Source: Hymenobacter sp. BRD67
Lineage (GTDB): Bacteria > Bacteroidota > Bacteroidia > Cytophagales > Hymenobacteraceae
DNA length: 64,000 nucleotides
NCBI RefSeq assembly: GCF_013256425.1
Contig: NZ_CP053904.1
Coordinates: 1,550,001-1,614,000, forward strand
Direction of reading: 5' to 3'
Shown here: positions 18,274 through 27,369 of the stretch, piece by piece
Layout of the letters: the number at the start of each line of letters is the position of its first letter
How positions within the stretch are numbered: the stretch's first letter is position 1
Notes under the pieces: generated by a model
The model's database searches: none
Told to the model about the DNA's origin: nothing
What the model saw: the letters and a program-made list of their open reading frames with translations, nothing else
Made by a program: the position numbers and the translations under genes

Positions 18274-19284
18274 TTACAGCCGCAGCAGCTGGTCGGCGTT
18301 TTTGTAAGCGAGCCTGGCAATATCGGCGGGCGCCATTTGTAGTCCGGCCAGAAACTCGTGGCCGGGCCGGTTGGGCGCGTAGGGATAATCTACTGAAAAC
18401 AGGATATTATCCAGCCCAAACGTTGCCAGAGCTGCTTCCAGCGGCGGGCGCGTAAAGATGCCGCTGGTGGTAATGTACACCTGGTCGCGCAGCGTCTGGC
18501 TGATGCTGCGCGGCAGCTGGGTTTGGTCGGCGGGCATGGTCATATCGGCGCGGGCCATCATTACGGGCAGCATCTCGCCCATGTGGCCGATGAGAAGCTT
18601 AAGGCGCGGATACTTTTCCAGCGTGCCGCTCAGGATGAGGCGCAGGACATGAATGGCCGTTTCGGCATGCCAGCCGAAGCCGGCCATACTCAGTCGCTCG
18701 CCCAGCTCGTGGGGCAGGTTGCTGTAATACGCCGCCCGGACGGAGGCTGGCGGCACGCCTGGGTGCAGGTAGAGCGGCACGCCGAGCGCTTCGGCCCGTG
18801 CCAGCAGTGGCGCAAACTGCGGCGCGTCGAGGAACTGGCCCTGCGTGGTGCCGTTTAGCATGGCACCGCGAAACTGGTGCGTTTCTACCGTGCGGGCCAG
18901 CTCATCGGCCGCCGACGGTGGGTTGGTCATGGGCAGGTGGGCAAAGCCGAAAAAACGGTCGGGATGCCGGGCAATGGCGGCGGCCAGCCGGTCGTTGTAC
19001 TCGCGGGCAAAGGCCGGGCTTTCGGCGGGCGGCAGCAATTCAGCCCCCGGCCCCGATACCGATAATACTTGCACGGTAATACCAGCCTCGTCCATTAGGC
19101 GCAGGCGCTCGGGACCGATTTCGGCCAGCTTACGCTGCTGCTCGCGCACCGGCGAGTGGGGATTGTTGCTGGATGGCCAACCAGCTTGCTGGCGTGCCGC
19201 CAGCGGCACCCGCTCAACCATATCGGGAAAGGAAATGTGCTCTTCGAGCGTAACGACGCGCTGGGGCAGGGCAGGAGCAGGCAT
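18274..19284 (-). CDS. Amidohydrolase-related decarboxylase-like protein
   Basis: 336 residues. A TIM-barrel metal-dependent hydrolase of the amidohydrolase-2 group, closest by eye to the gamma-resorcylate / 2,3-dihydroxybenzoate decarboxylase and ACMSD family. Putative metal ligands: E and H in the N-terminal TLEEHISFPD, H in LYLHPG, H in LIGHMGE, D in SVDYPY. Such enzymes usually decarboxylate aromatic acids, but the substrate cannot be told from sequence. No aromatic catabolism genes are adjacent. Intact, monocistronic on the minus strand. Confidence 0.85.
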   Translation of the reverse strand: MPAPALPQRVVTLEEHISFPDMVERVPLAARQQAGWPSSNNPHSPVREQQRKLAEIGPERLRLMDEAGITVQVLSVSGPGAELLPPAESPAFAREYNDRLAAAIARHPDRFFGFAHLPMTNPPSAADELARTVETHQFRGAMLNGTTQGQFLDAPQFAPLLARAEALGVPLYLHPGVPPASVRAAYYSNLPHELGERLSMAGFGWHAETAIHVLRLILSGTLEKYPRLKLLIGHMGEMLPVMMARADMTMPADQTQLPRSISQTLRDQVYITTSGIFTRPPLEAALATFGLDNILFSVDYPYAPNRPGHEFLAGLQMAPADIARLAYKNADQLLRL

Positions 19285-19390
19285 AAGTAATCCGGAGAGT
19301 TAGGTTCCTGCAAACGGGCTCACCGGCCCAAGCGTTGCCGCCGGTTGCAGACCAGCCAGCAACTAACGAGGGCATCTGATGAAACGAAAA

Positions 19391-19423
19391 GGAAGTATTT
19401 CCGTTTTCTAAGGAAATATTTCC
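19391..19423 (+). promoter_or_regulatory. Paired palindromic operator of the Xre/RES module
   Basis: GGAAGTATTTCC (19391-19402) and the perfect palindrome GGAAATATTTCC (19412-19423) have centres 21 bp apart, two helical turns. They immediately precede the -7 box TATTTTTG. This is the arrangement expected for cooperative autorepression by the antitoxin or toxin-antitoxin complex. Confidence 0.75.
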
Positions 19424-19431
19424 TATTTTTG
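19424..19431 (+). promoter_or_regulatory. -7 promoter element of the Xre/RES module
   Basis: TATTTTTG matches TAnnTTTG and abuts the second operator palindrome, 28 nt before the antitoxin start. No TTG is seen at -33, so the promoter may be weak or the operator may replace that contact. Confidence 0.55.
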
Positions 19432-19458
19432 GTAGTAGCTACCAACTCTTTTACCGCA

Positions 19459-19899
19459 ATGCTTGCTCCCATTCACGCGCAAACGGGTTTGCCCGCCGCC
19501 CTCGCAAGCCTCGAAGAAGTGCTGACCGATGCCTTTGCGCTCGTGATGCAGGCTCGCAGCGGCGTGCCGGCCAAAACGGCGTTTGCCGTGGCTAACCTTT
19601 TGCAGCTGAGTACCGACGAGCTGGCCGACCTGCTGCACACCACCACCAAAACCCTGCGCACCTACCGCGAGGCCAATAAGCGCCTGGCCCCCGCCGCCAG
19701 CGAGCAGGTGCTGAAGCTACTAGCCCTGGCCCGCCAGGGCAGCGAGGTATTCGGCGAGCCTACGGCATTTCGGCGCTGGCTGGCCAAGCCGGCTTATGGC
19801 CTTGATAATCAGCTGCCACTGAGCCTGCTACAAACCAGCGGCGGCATCGACCTGGTAGCCGAAGAAGTGAGTCGCATTGCCTACGGCGATTTCGCCTAG
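19459..19899 (+). CDS. Xre/MbcA/ParS-type antitoxin
   Basis: 146 residues from ATG 19459, chosen because the operator and -7 box lie just upstream; the longer open frame from 19345 would run through them. Helical N-terminal DNA-binding region (LLQLSTDELADLLHTTTKTL resembles a helix-turn-helix) and C-terminal toxin-binding domain with the typical FGEPTAFRRWLAKPAYGLDN and GGIDLVAEEVSRIAYGDFA. It neutralises the RES toxin encoded 12 nt downstream and should repress the operon. Confidence 0.9.
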   Translation: MLAPIHAQTGLPAALASLEEVLTDAFALVMQARSGVPAKTAFAVANLLQLSTDELADLLHTTTKTLRTYREANKRLAPAASEQVLKLLALARQGSEVFGEPTAFRRWLAKPAYGLDNQLPLSLLQTSGGIDLVAEEVSRIAYGDFA

Positions 19900-19911
19900 C
19901 CCGGCTGCTGA

Positions 19912-20373
19912 GTGGAAATCTATCGCATCTGCCTGGCCAAGTACACCGGCGAGCTGGTCGCCTCCGGCAACCCCTGCCGGTGGAACCTACGCGGGCAGTT
20001 CGTACTCTACGCGGCGGGCAGCCGGGCGCTGGCCTGCCTCGAAAATGTGGTGCACCGCAGCGGCGAGGGCCTGAATAACCGGTTCAAAGTCATTCGGATA
20101 GAGGTGCCCGACAGCCTGGTGATAGAAGAGCTGACGCTGGCCCAGCTGCCGCCCGGCTGGCAGCCCACGAGCGCCTACGCCCGCTGCCAGCCGCTGGGGG
20201 CCGACTGGTACCGCCGCCAGGCGACGGCCGTACTGCGGGTGCCTTCGTCTATCATCGCCCACGAGCACAACTACGTGCTCAACACCCGCCACCCCGATTT
20301 TGGGAAAGTACGTATCGTGGGCTGGGAGGATTTCGCTTTTGACCCGCGCATTAAAACCCCGGAGCCGGAATAG
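19912..20373 (+). CDS. RES-domain toxin (NAD+-degrading)
   Basis: 153 residues from GTG. RES proteins of Res-Xre modules are NAD+ phosphorylases/glycohydrolases that deplete cellular NAD+. The expected conserved residues are visible: R in CRWN, Y in VLYAA, E in LACLENVVH, S in VPSSI, and N in the C-terminal NYVLNTRHPDF. The usual GGRWN is changed to PCRWN, a minor deviation. It follows the antitoxin by 12 nt in the normal order. Intact and probably active. Confidence 0.9.
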   Translation: MEIYRICLAKYTGELVASGNPCRWNLRGQFVLYAAGSRALACLENVVHRSGEGLNNRFKVIRIEVPDSLVIEELTLAQLPPGWQPTSAYARCQPLGADWYRRQATAVLRVPSSIIAHEHNYVLNTRHPDFGKVRIVGWEDFAFDPRIKTPEPE

Positions 20374-20456
20374 GAGTTGAGGTAGCGTTACGTGCCTTCT
20401 GGGCAAACCAAGAGTAACTTAGTAGCCTCGTAGTAGCTCGATATCTGTTCTTTCAC

Positions 20457-21436
20457 ATGCCCACCGCCCCTACCGCTTATACTCCAACTGCCGAGCCGGT
20501 TTCACACCATGTGCGCGCCCGCCAGCTGCTTAAGGCACACCCCGAGGTGAAGCGCCTGATGACCCGCAACGCGACCACTGCCCTCATCACGGCCGGCTGT
20601 GTGGCGGTGCAGGTGGCCATGACCTACCTGCTGCACGGCCACGCCTGGTACTGGTCGCTGGCTGCGTCGTACCTGCTGGGGCTTTTGTGTGCCATACGCT
20701 CTTCGTGATTGTGCACGAGGCCACGCACAACCTGGTTTTTAAAAGTCAGTGGGCCAATGCCGCCGTCGGTATTGCGGCCAACCTGCCGATGGTGATTCCG
20801 ACGGCCATGAGCTTTCGTAAGTACCACCTCAAGCACCACTCGGCCCTCGGCCATTTCGACCACGATGCCGACCTGCCCGACCACTACGAGGCCCGGCTTA
20901 TTCAGCACTATGCCATTGGTAAAGCCATCTGGCTGTTCTTTTTCCCGGTATTTCAGGTGGTGCGGACGTTCCGCTGCCGCAGCGTAGTGCCATTCGATAA
21001 GTACATCGCGGCCAATTGGATAGCGCAGATTCTGTTCAACGTCGGCATGTACCTGTGGCTGGGCCCGGCGGCGTTTCTGTACCTGTTCTTCAGCTTCTGG
21101 TTTTCGGTGAGTCTGCATCCGGTAGGAGCCCGCTGGATTCAGGAGCACTACCTCGTGCTGAGCCCCGAGCAGGAAACCACCTCGTACTACGGCCGCCTCA
21201 ACTCGGTGCACCTCAACATTGGCTACCACAACGAGCACCACGACCTGCCCGGCGTGCCATGGAACAACCTGCCCAAGCTGCGCCAGCTGGCCCCCGAGTT
21301 TTACGAGCCGCTGCTGCACCACACCAGCTACACCAAAGTGCTGCTGCGCTTCCTGTTCGACCAGGAGCTGTCGCTGTACTCGCGCCTGGTGCGCGGCCTG
21401 CCGGCCGAAAACAAGCCAGCCCCTGTCGCCAATTAG
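20457..21436 (+). CDS. Membrane fatty acid desaturase, DES1-like (sphingolipid delta-4 type), one frame break
   Basis: About 326 residues after repair. Three His boxes of membrane desaturases: HEATH at the end of TM2, HLKHH, and NEHHD within NIGYHNEHHDLPGVPW. The last box and NLP following it resemble eukaryotic dihydroceramide delta-4 desaturase (DES1) closely. The frame breaks at the G run 20678-20681: adding G gives YLLGAFVCHTLFVIVHEATH. A di-iron enzyme of the inner membrane that may desaturate or hydroxylate a sphingoid base, consistent with the serine palmitoyltransferase-like gene at 33837. Substrate is inferred. Confidence 0.87.
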
Positions 21437-21441
21437 CGCAT

Positions 21442-21526
21442 ATTTCCGGTCCGGGTACAGCTTGGCTGGTGCGGCCCGCCGGCTCAACCCCGGCAGCCCG
21501 CCCGGTACCCGGCTTTGGAAACGGCT
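21442..21526 (+). repeat. REP-like long palindromic repeat, copy 2 (short form)
   Basis: Begins ATTTCCGGTCCGGGTACAG and ends with CGGCAGCCCGCCCGGTACC and TTTGGAAACGG. It lacks the inner palindrome of copies 1 and 3. Positioned just after the desaturase stop. Confidence 0.75.
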
Positions 21527-21537
21527 ATCGCTTTTCT

Positions 21538-21610
21538 GGTCAGTGTGGCGGCGCTGTCTTTTCCGAGCTCCTGGGCGGAAAGACAGCGCCGCCACACTGA
21601 CCGTTTTTTT
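21538..21610 (+). terminator. 26-bp hairpin with T tract after the desaturase gene
   Basis: Left arm 21538-21564 pairs with right arm 21577-21602 over 26 bp with one bulged T, loop of 12 nt, then GTTTTTTT. Works as a terminator. The arm length and perfection resemble the 12532 hairpin, but the sequence differs. Confidence 0.8.
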
Positions 21611-21731
21611 ATCTCAATTTATAAGGAATATAATAATACCATACTATAAAACAAGCTGGCGGTTTTGAAAAAAAGCGCTTATACTTGCCTTTCAAAGCCA
21701 GGCCAGTCCGCTGGCATTTTTTAAGAAAGGC

Positions 21732-21749
21732 CACACAATCGATTGTGTG
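21732..21749. promoter_or_regulatory. Candidate LacI-family operator upstream of galM-ara genes
   Basis: Perfect 18-bp palindrome CACACAATCGATTGTGTG with a central CG, the usual form of LacI/GalR operators. Its right half contains the TTG of the putative promoter at 21743-21773. The LacI-type gene at 30125 in the same locus is the obvious candidate ligand. Confidence 0.65.
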
Positions 21750-21773
21750 TTGCCAGTCTACTAGCTACTTTTT
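21743..21773 (+). promoter_or_regulatory. Putative promoter of galM
   Basis: TTG (21743-21745), 20 nt, TACTTTTT (21766-21773), one mismatch to TAnnTTTG. About 54 nt before the galM ATG. Overlaps the 18-bp palindrome. Confidence 0.5.
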
Positions 21774-21826
21774 AGTCTTAAGCTATTACGCACGTAGTTA
21801 CCTTGCTACTGATTTCCTTTCGGCTT

Positions 21827-23028
21827 ATGTCAAGTTCTTTCCAATTTGGCCTGCTCGCCACGGGGCTGGGTGGGGCTTTAGTGTTCGCGTCGTGCAGCTC
21901 GCAGCCTACGGCCCGCCAACCCGCTAATACTGCTGCTGCCTCCAACTCTGTAGCCACTCAGCCTTCTTCTACGTCTATGCCCACTACCACTCCTTTCGGC
22001 AAAGCCACCGACGGCACCGAAACCCAGCTCTTTACCCTCACTAATGCCCACGGAATGCAGGCCAGCATCAGCGCCTTCGGCGGTACGCTCACCAGCCTGC
22101 TTGTGCCCGATAAGGCCGGTAAGCTGAGTGATGTTATATTGGGTTTTGACAATATAAACGGCTACCAGAGTCCCGCTTTTCGCAAGGCGAATCCTTATTT
22201 CGGGGCGCTCATCGGGCGCTACGGCAACCGCATTGCCCAGGGAAGATTCACGATTGACGGCCATGCCTACCAGGTGAGCGTAAACGACGGCCCCAACTCG
22301 CTGCACGGCGGCAAGGTCGGCTTCAACCAAAAAATATGGCAGGCCGAGGCCGGCACCTCGGCCGATGGCCAGACCGTTACGCTCCATTACCTGAGCCAGG
22401 ACGGCGAGGAAGGCTACCCCGGCAACCTGCGGGTGACGGTAGTGTACACCCTCACTGCCGACAACGCCCTGCGCATTGCCTACACCGCCACTACCGATAA
22501 GGCAACGCCCATCAACCTCACCAACCACACGTATTTTAACCTGGCCCTGGGCCAAAGCAAGGACGTGCTGGCGCACCAGGTGACTATCCCGGCCGACCGC
22601 TACACGGTGGTTGATGCCACGTTGATACCCACTGGCGAGCTGCGCCCGGTAAAAGGCACGCCCTTCGACTTTACAACGCCCCATGCCATTGGCGAGCGCC
22701 TGGCGCAGGTGCCCGGCGGCTACGACCACAACTGGGTGCTGAACAAGGCTACCGGCCGGCATAAAGCTGCCACGGTGTACGAGCCCACCACCGGCCGCAC
22801 CCTGGAGGTAACTACCGACGAGCCCGGCGTGCAGTTTTACACCGGCAATTTTCTCGACGGCTCCCTGACGGGCAAGGGGGGATAGTGTACGGCAAGCACG
22901 CCGGCTTTTGCCTCGAGACCCAGCACTTTCCCGATTCGCCCAACCAGCCGAATTTTCCGAACACCGTGCTGAAGCCCGGCGAAACGTACCATACTGCCAC
23001 CACCTACACATTTGGAGTGCGGAAGTAA
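21827..23028 (+). CDS. galM: Aldose 1-epimerase, lipoprotein form, one frame break
   Basis: About 400 residues after repair, from ATG 21827. Signal peptide with lipobox LVFASC, Ser/Thr-rich linker, then the GalM beta-sandwich: [27 protein letters not shown], catalytic His in [10 protein letters not shown], and the Glu-bearing [15 protein letters not shown] near the end. The last part is reached only by adding one G in the run 22876-22881. Interconverts anomers of arabinose, galactose or glucose, here outside the cytoplasm. First gene of the arabinose locus, preceded by a promoter and operator candidate. Confidence 0.92.
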
Positions 23029-23034
23029 TTATTT

Positions 23035-23134
23035 GAGGGGAAAAGGTGAAAATGTGCTGCTGGTAACCAGCGTAGTTACCAGCTTTGCTACAATATTCTC
23101 ATTTCTCACATTCTACTCATTTTCACATCTTCAC
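23035..23134. repeat. Heptad-type imperfect palindrome D (galM-araB)
   Basis: Arm 1 (23035-23056) reads with words like GGTGAAAAT; the reverse complement of arm 2 (23097-23134) has GTGAAGAT, GTGAAAAT, GTGAGAAAT at 8-9 nt spacing. The loop holds a CTGGTAACCAG palindrome. The words closely resemble those of element F. Confidence 0.65.
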
Positions 23135-23144
23135 AGTATAAAAC

Positions 23145-24835
23145 GTGCCAGTACCAACTGCCTTGCCGGCCTACGTCATTGGCCTCGATTACGGCACCGA
23201 CTCGGTACGGGCCCTGCTGGTTGATGCCCGTACCGGGGCCGAAATGGCGCAAGCGGTTTACTATTACCCGCGCTGGAAGCAGGGCCAGTACTGCAACCCG
23301 GCCAAAAACCAGTTTCGCCAGCACCCGCTCGACCACCTCGAAGGCATCGAAGCTACCGTGCGCGAAGTAGCCGCCCAGGTGCCCGCCGAGCAGATACTAG
23401 GGCTCGCTATCGACACCACCGGCTCGACGCCCGGCCCCGTAAACGCGCAGGGCCAGATGCTGGGTATGTTGCCCGAGTTCGCCGACAATCCCAACGCGCT
23501 TTTTATCCTCTGGAAAGACCATACGGCCCTGGCCGAAGCCGCCGAAATCAACCACAAAGCCCGTACCTGGGGCGGCGAGGACTATACTAAGTATGAAGGC
23601 GGCATCTACTCCTCGGAGTGGTTTTGGGCGAAAATTATGCACGTGGTGCGCGAAGACGCCGCCGTGGCCCAGGCTGCCCATTCCTGGATGGAGCACTGCG
23701 ACTGGCTGACGCTGACCCTCACCGGCCAGCCGCTGGCCGGTTTCCGGCGCAGCCGCTGCGCCGCCGGCCACAAGGCCATGTGGCACGCGAGCTGGGGCGG
23801 CCTGCCGTCGGAAGAGTTTCTGACTTACCTCGACCCCCGGCTGGCTGGCTTACGCGAGCGGCTATTTACGGAAACATACACCGCCGATAAGGTAGCCGGT
23901 CAGCTGTCGGCCGACTGGGCCCAGCGACTTGGCCTGACGACCGACACGGTCGTTGCCGTGGGCACGTTCGATGCCCACGCCGGGGCCGTGGCGGGGGAGA
24001 TAACGCCTTACTCTATGGTGAAGGTGATGGGCACCAGCACCTGCGACATCGTGGTAGCGCCTATTGCCGAAGTGGGCGCCCACCTGGTGGCCGGCATTTG
24101 CGGGCAGGTCGATGGCTCGGTTATTCCCGGTATGCTGGGGCTCGAAGCCGGGCAGTCGGCCTTTGGCGACCTGCTGGCCTGGTTTCGGCAGCTGCTCGAA
24201 TGGCCCTTGCAGGCCGGGCTGAGGCAGTCGAAAGTGCTGAGCGCCGGGCAGCTGGCCGATTTTCGCCAGGAGCTGAGCGACAACCTGCTGCGCCAGCTCA
24301 CCGAAGCAGCGGCTGAAGTAGACCCGGCCGACAGCCACGTGCTGGCCCTAGACTGGGTGAACGGCCGCCGCACGCCCGATGCCAACCAGGCCTTGAAGGG
24401 GCCCTGATGAACCTGACAATGGGCACCGCGGCCCCGCAGATTTTTCGGGCGCTGGTCGAGGCCATCTGCTACGGCTCGAAGCAGATTGTGGAGCGCTTCG
24501 AAAGCGAAGGCATCCCGATTAAGCAGGTGATTGGCATTGGGGGCGTGGCCAAAAAATCGGCTTTCGTGATGCAGACGCTGGCCGATGTGCTTGACCGGCC
24601 CATCCGGATTGCCGTGTCGGAGCAGGCTCCGGCGCTGGGCGCGGCCATGTATGCGGCCGTGGCGGCCGGCCTCTACCCCAATGTGCTGAGCGCGCAGCAA
24701 GCCCTCGGCAGCGGCTTTGCCGAAACGTATATTCCCAGCCAGGGCCGCGTGGCCGACTACGCCGCCCGCTACGCGCAGTACCAGGCCCTGGGCAGGTTTG
24801 TGGAAAGCGCTACAGGTGAAGCTACCCCAGCCTGA
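23145..24835 (+). CDS. araB: Ribulokinase, one frame break
   Basis: About 563 residues after repair. FGGY-family sugar kinase that phosphorylates L-ribulose in the arabinose pathway. N-terminal ATP-binding VIGLDYGTDSVRALLVDA, then LAIDTTGSTPGPVN; C-terminal domain with GIGGVAKKSAFVMQTLADVL and the A-rich APALGAAMYAAVAAG. The frame breaks in the G run 24398-24401; adding G joins DANQALKGALMNLTMGTAAP. GTG start at 23145. araD follows 19 nt later, so they are cotranscribed. Confidence 0.96.
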
Positions 24836-24854
24836 GGTTATTAATCGGTTGAAA

Positions 24855-25552
24855 ATGAGCCAGTATCAAGCCCTGAAAGAAACCTGCTACGAGGCCAATA
24901 TGCAGCTGCCGGCCCTCGGGCTGGTGCTCTTTACCTTCGGCAACGCCAGCGTGGTTGACCGCGAACATAGTATTTTTGCTATAAAGCCCAGCGGCGTGCC
25001 CTACGCCACGCTCAGGCCCGAGGACATTGTGATTGTCGATTTGGAGGGCAAGGTAGTGGAGGGCAGCAAGCGGCCATCTTCCGACACCAAGACCCACGCG
25101 CTGCTCTTCCAGCAGTGGCCCATATCGGGGGTATCGTGCACACACACAGTACCTACGCCACGGCCTGGGCCCAGGCGCAGCTCGATATTCCTATTCTCGG
25201 CACGACCCACGCCGACCACCTTACGGTGGATGTGCCCTGTGCCCCACCCATGCGCGACGAGCTGATACTGGGCGACTACGAGTACCAGACCGGCTGGCAA
25301 ATCATTCAGGAGTTTGAGAAGCGCGGCCTCTCGCCCCGCGAAGTGGAGATGATACTTGTGGGCAACCACGCGCCTTTTACCTGGGGCGACACCGTGGAGA
25401 AAGCCGTTTACCACAGCGCGGTGCTGGAGGAAGTAGCCCGGCTGGCCTACCTCAGCTGCACGCTGCGGCCCGGCGTGGCGCGGCTCAAAGAAACTCTCAT
25501 CAACAAGCACTACGAGCGCAAGCACGGCGCCAATTCTTACTACGGGCAGTAG
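24855..25552 (+). CDS. araD: L-ribulose-5-phosphate 4-epimerase, one frame break
   Basis: About 233 residues after repair. Class II aldolase-fold zinc enzyme converting L-ribulose-5-P to D-xylulose-5-P. Substrate motif FGNASVVD, zinc ligands in VHTHSTYAT and TTHADH, and the C-terminal HYERKHGANSYYGQ. The frame breaks in the C run 25119-25121; one added C gives LFQQWPHIGGIVHTHS. Second enzyme gene of araB-araD-araA, same strand. Confidence 0.96.
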
Positions 25553-25555
25553 GGC

Positions 25556-25638
25556 TGTAGCGTGGACTCTATGAGTCCGCGCGTTGTGCCGTTTGCCTAT
25601 TTACCCCCTACGCGCGGACTCACAGCGTCCACGCTACA
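25556..25638. repeat. GTAGCG cruciform repeat, copy 1
   Basis: Arms of 29 nt (25556-25584 and 25610-25638) pair at 27 positions. Each arm also holds an internal GGACT-AGTCC mini-palindrome. Located between araD and araA on the transcribed strand. Confidence 0.8.
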
Positions 25639-25650
25639 CTAGCCCATCCC

Positions 25651-27138
25651 ATGATTGACATTTCGCACTACGAAGCTTGGTTCATCACCGGGAGCCAGCA
25701 CCTGTACGGTCCTGAAACGCTGGCGCAAGTAGCTCAGCATTCCCAGGAAATTGCCGCCGAATTGGGCACCAAACTGCCCATCAACATCGTGTACAAGCCG
25801 GTGCTCACCGGTCCGCAGGAGATTTATAAGCTCATGCAGGAGGCTAACACCACGGAAAACTGCGTGGGCCTGATTGCCTGGATGCACACCTTTTCGCCGG
25901 CCAAGATGTGGATTAACGGCCTGAAAATCCTGCAAAAGCCACTGGCCCACCTGCATACGCAGTTCAACCGCGATATTCCGTGGGCTGCTATCGACATGGA
26001 CTTTATGAACACCAACCAGTCGGCGCACGGCGACCGCGAGTTTGGGTTCATCGGCACGCGTATGCGCCTGAGTCACAAGGTAATAGTGGGCCATTGGCAA
26101 AGCGCCGACGTGCACGAGCGCCTCAGCATCTGGAGCCGGGTGGCCTGCGCCTGGGCCGACTGGCAGGGCGCGAAGTTCGTGCGCTTCGGCGACAACATGC
26201 GCTACGTAGCCGTAACGGAAGGCGACAAAGTCGAGGCCGAAATCAAGTTTGGCTACGAGGTGAATACCTACGGCATCGGCGACCTGGTGGCCGAGGTAAA
26301 CGCCGTGACCGACGCGCAGGTGGACGAGCTGCTCGAAGTATATGAAAAAGAATATCAGCTGGCCGAAGCGCTAAGAGCCGGCGGGGCGCAGCGCGCGCGT
26401 CTGCGCGACGCCGCCCGCATCGAGCTGGGCCTGCGCAAGTTCCTGGCCGACCGCCAGGCCAAGGGCTTTACCGATACGTTCGAGGACTTGCACGGCCTGA
26501 AGCAGCTGCCCGGCATTGCCACCCAGCGCCTGATGGCCGAGGGCTACGGCTTCGGCGCCGAGGGCGACTGGAAAACGGCGGCGCTGGTGCGGGCCATGAA
26601 AGTAATGGGGGCCGGTTTGCCCGGCGGCAACTCGTTTATGGAGGATTATACCTACCATTTGGAGCCCGGCAACGAGCAGGTACTTGGCTCGCACATGCTC
26701 GAAATCTGCCCCAGCATTGCTGCCGGCCAGGTGCGCGCCGAGGTGCATCCGCTGGGCATCGGCGGCAAGCAAGACCCGGTGCGCCTGGTGTTCAGCTGCC
26801 CGGCCGGGCCGGCCCTGAACGCAACGATTATCGACCTGGGCAACCGCTTTCGCTTGGTTGTGAATGAGGTAGAGGCAGTGCTGCCGGAACATGACCTGCC
26901 CAGACTGCCCGTGGCCCGCGTACTCTGGAAGGTAAAGCCCGACCTGGCTACCGGCGCGGCGGCCTGGATTCTGGCGGGCGGCGCCCATCACACCGGCTAC
27001 AGCCAGAACCTGACTGCCGAATATCTCGAAGACTTTGCCGAGATGGCCGGCATCGAGTTCGTCATTATCGACGCGGCTACCAGGCTGCGGACGTTTAAGA
27101 ACGAGCTGCGCTATAATGAGGTAGCTTTTAGAAGCTAG
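25651..27138 (+). CDS. araA: L-arabinose isomerase
   Basis: 495 residues, full family length and intact. Converts L-arabinose to L-ribulose, the first step of the pathway completed by araB and araD. Family markers: [19 protein letters not shown] at the start, [48 protein letters not shown] and [10 protein letters not shown] (metal and substrate residues). Last gene of the plus-strand arabinose run, convergent with the MFS gene. Confidence 0.98.
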   Translation: MIDISHYEAWFITGSQHLYGPETLAQVAQHSQEIAAELGTKLPINIVYKPVLTGPQEIYKLMQEANTTENCVGLIAWMHTFSPAKMWINGLKILQKPLAHLHTQFNRDIPWAAIDMDFMNTNQSAHGDREFGFIGTRMRLSHKVIVGHWQSADVHERLSIWSRVACAWADWQGAKFVRFGDNMRYVAVTEGDKVEAEIKFGYEVNTYGIGDLVAEVNAVTDAQVDELLEVYEKEYQLAEALRAGGAQRARLRDAARIELGLRKFLADRQAKGFTDTFEDLHGLKQLPGIATQRLMAEGYGFGAEGDWKTAALVRAMKVMGAGLPGGNSFMEDYTYHLEPGNEQVLGSHMLEICPSIAAGQVRAEVHPLGIGGKQDPVRLVFSCPAGPALNATIIDLGNRFRLVVNEVEAVLPEHDLPRLPVARVLWKVKPDLATGAAAWILAGGAHHTGYSQNLTAEYLEDFAEMAGIEFVIIDAATRLRTFKNELRYNEVAFRS

Positions 27139-27163
27139 CCCGACCCCGCTTTGCCGGCTGGTG

Positions 27164-27232
27164 AAGTAGCGTGGACTTTTAGTCCGCGAGTTGCTATGCT
27201 TAACACTCGCGGACTAAAAGTCCACGCTACTT
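27164..27232. repeat. GTAGCG cruciform repeat, copy 2 (perfect)
   Basis: 28-nt arms (27164-27191, 27205-27232), exact complements with a 13-nt loop. Each arm contains GGACTTTTAGTCC. Lies between the convergent araA and MFS genes and may act as a terminator for both. An AT-rich tract (27295-27350) follows in which I see nothing else. Confidence 0.85.
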
Positions 27233-27369
27233 GCCCGGCCTTACCCCGATTCCGAAATCGCTTTAGTGAAATGGTGGGGTGGTAAGATTCAGGTTTATAA
27301 GTAGATGTGAGTTATATATTATAATATTTATATTTTATTATACTGTAATGCCGGGCGACTAAGGTGGCG

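Noticed and set aside
21016..21600. 194-codon plus-strand frame overlapping the desaturase end
   Set aside because: Different frame from the His-box reading, runs into the REP-like repeat and hairpin, no conserved motif.
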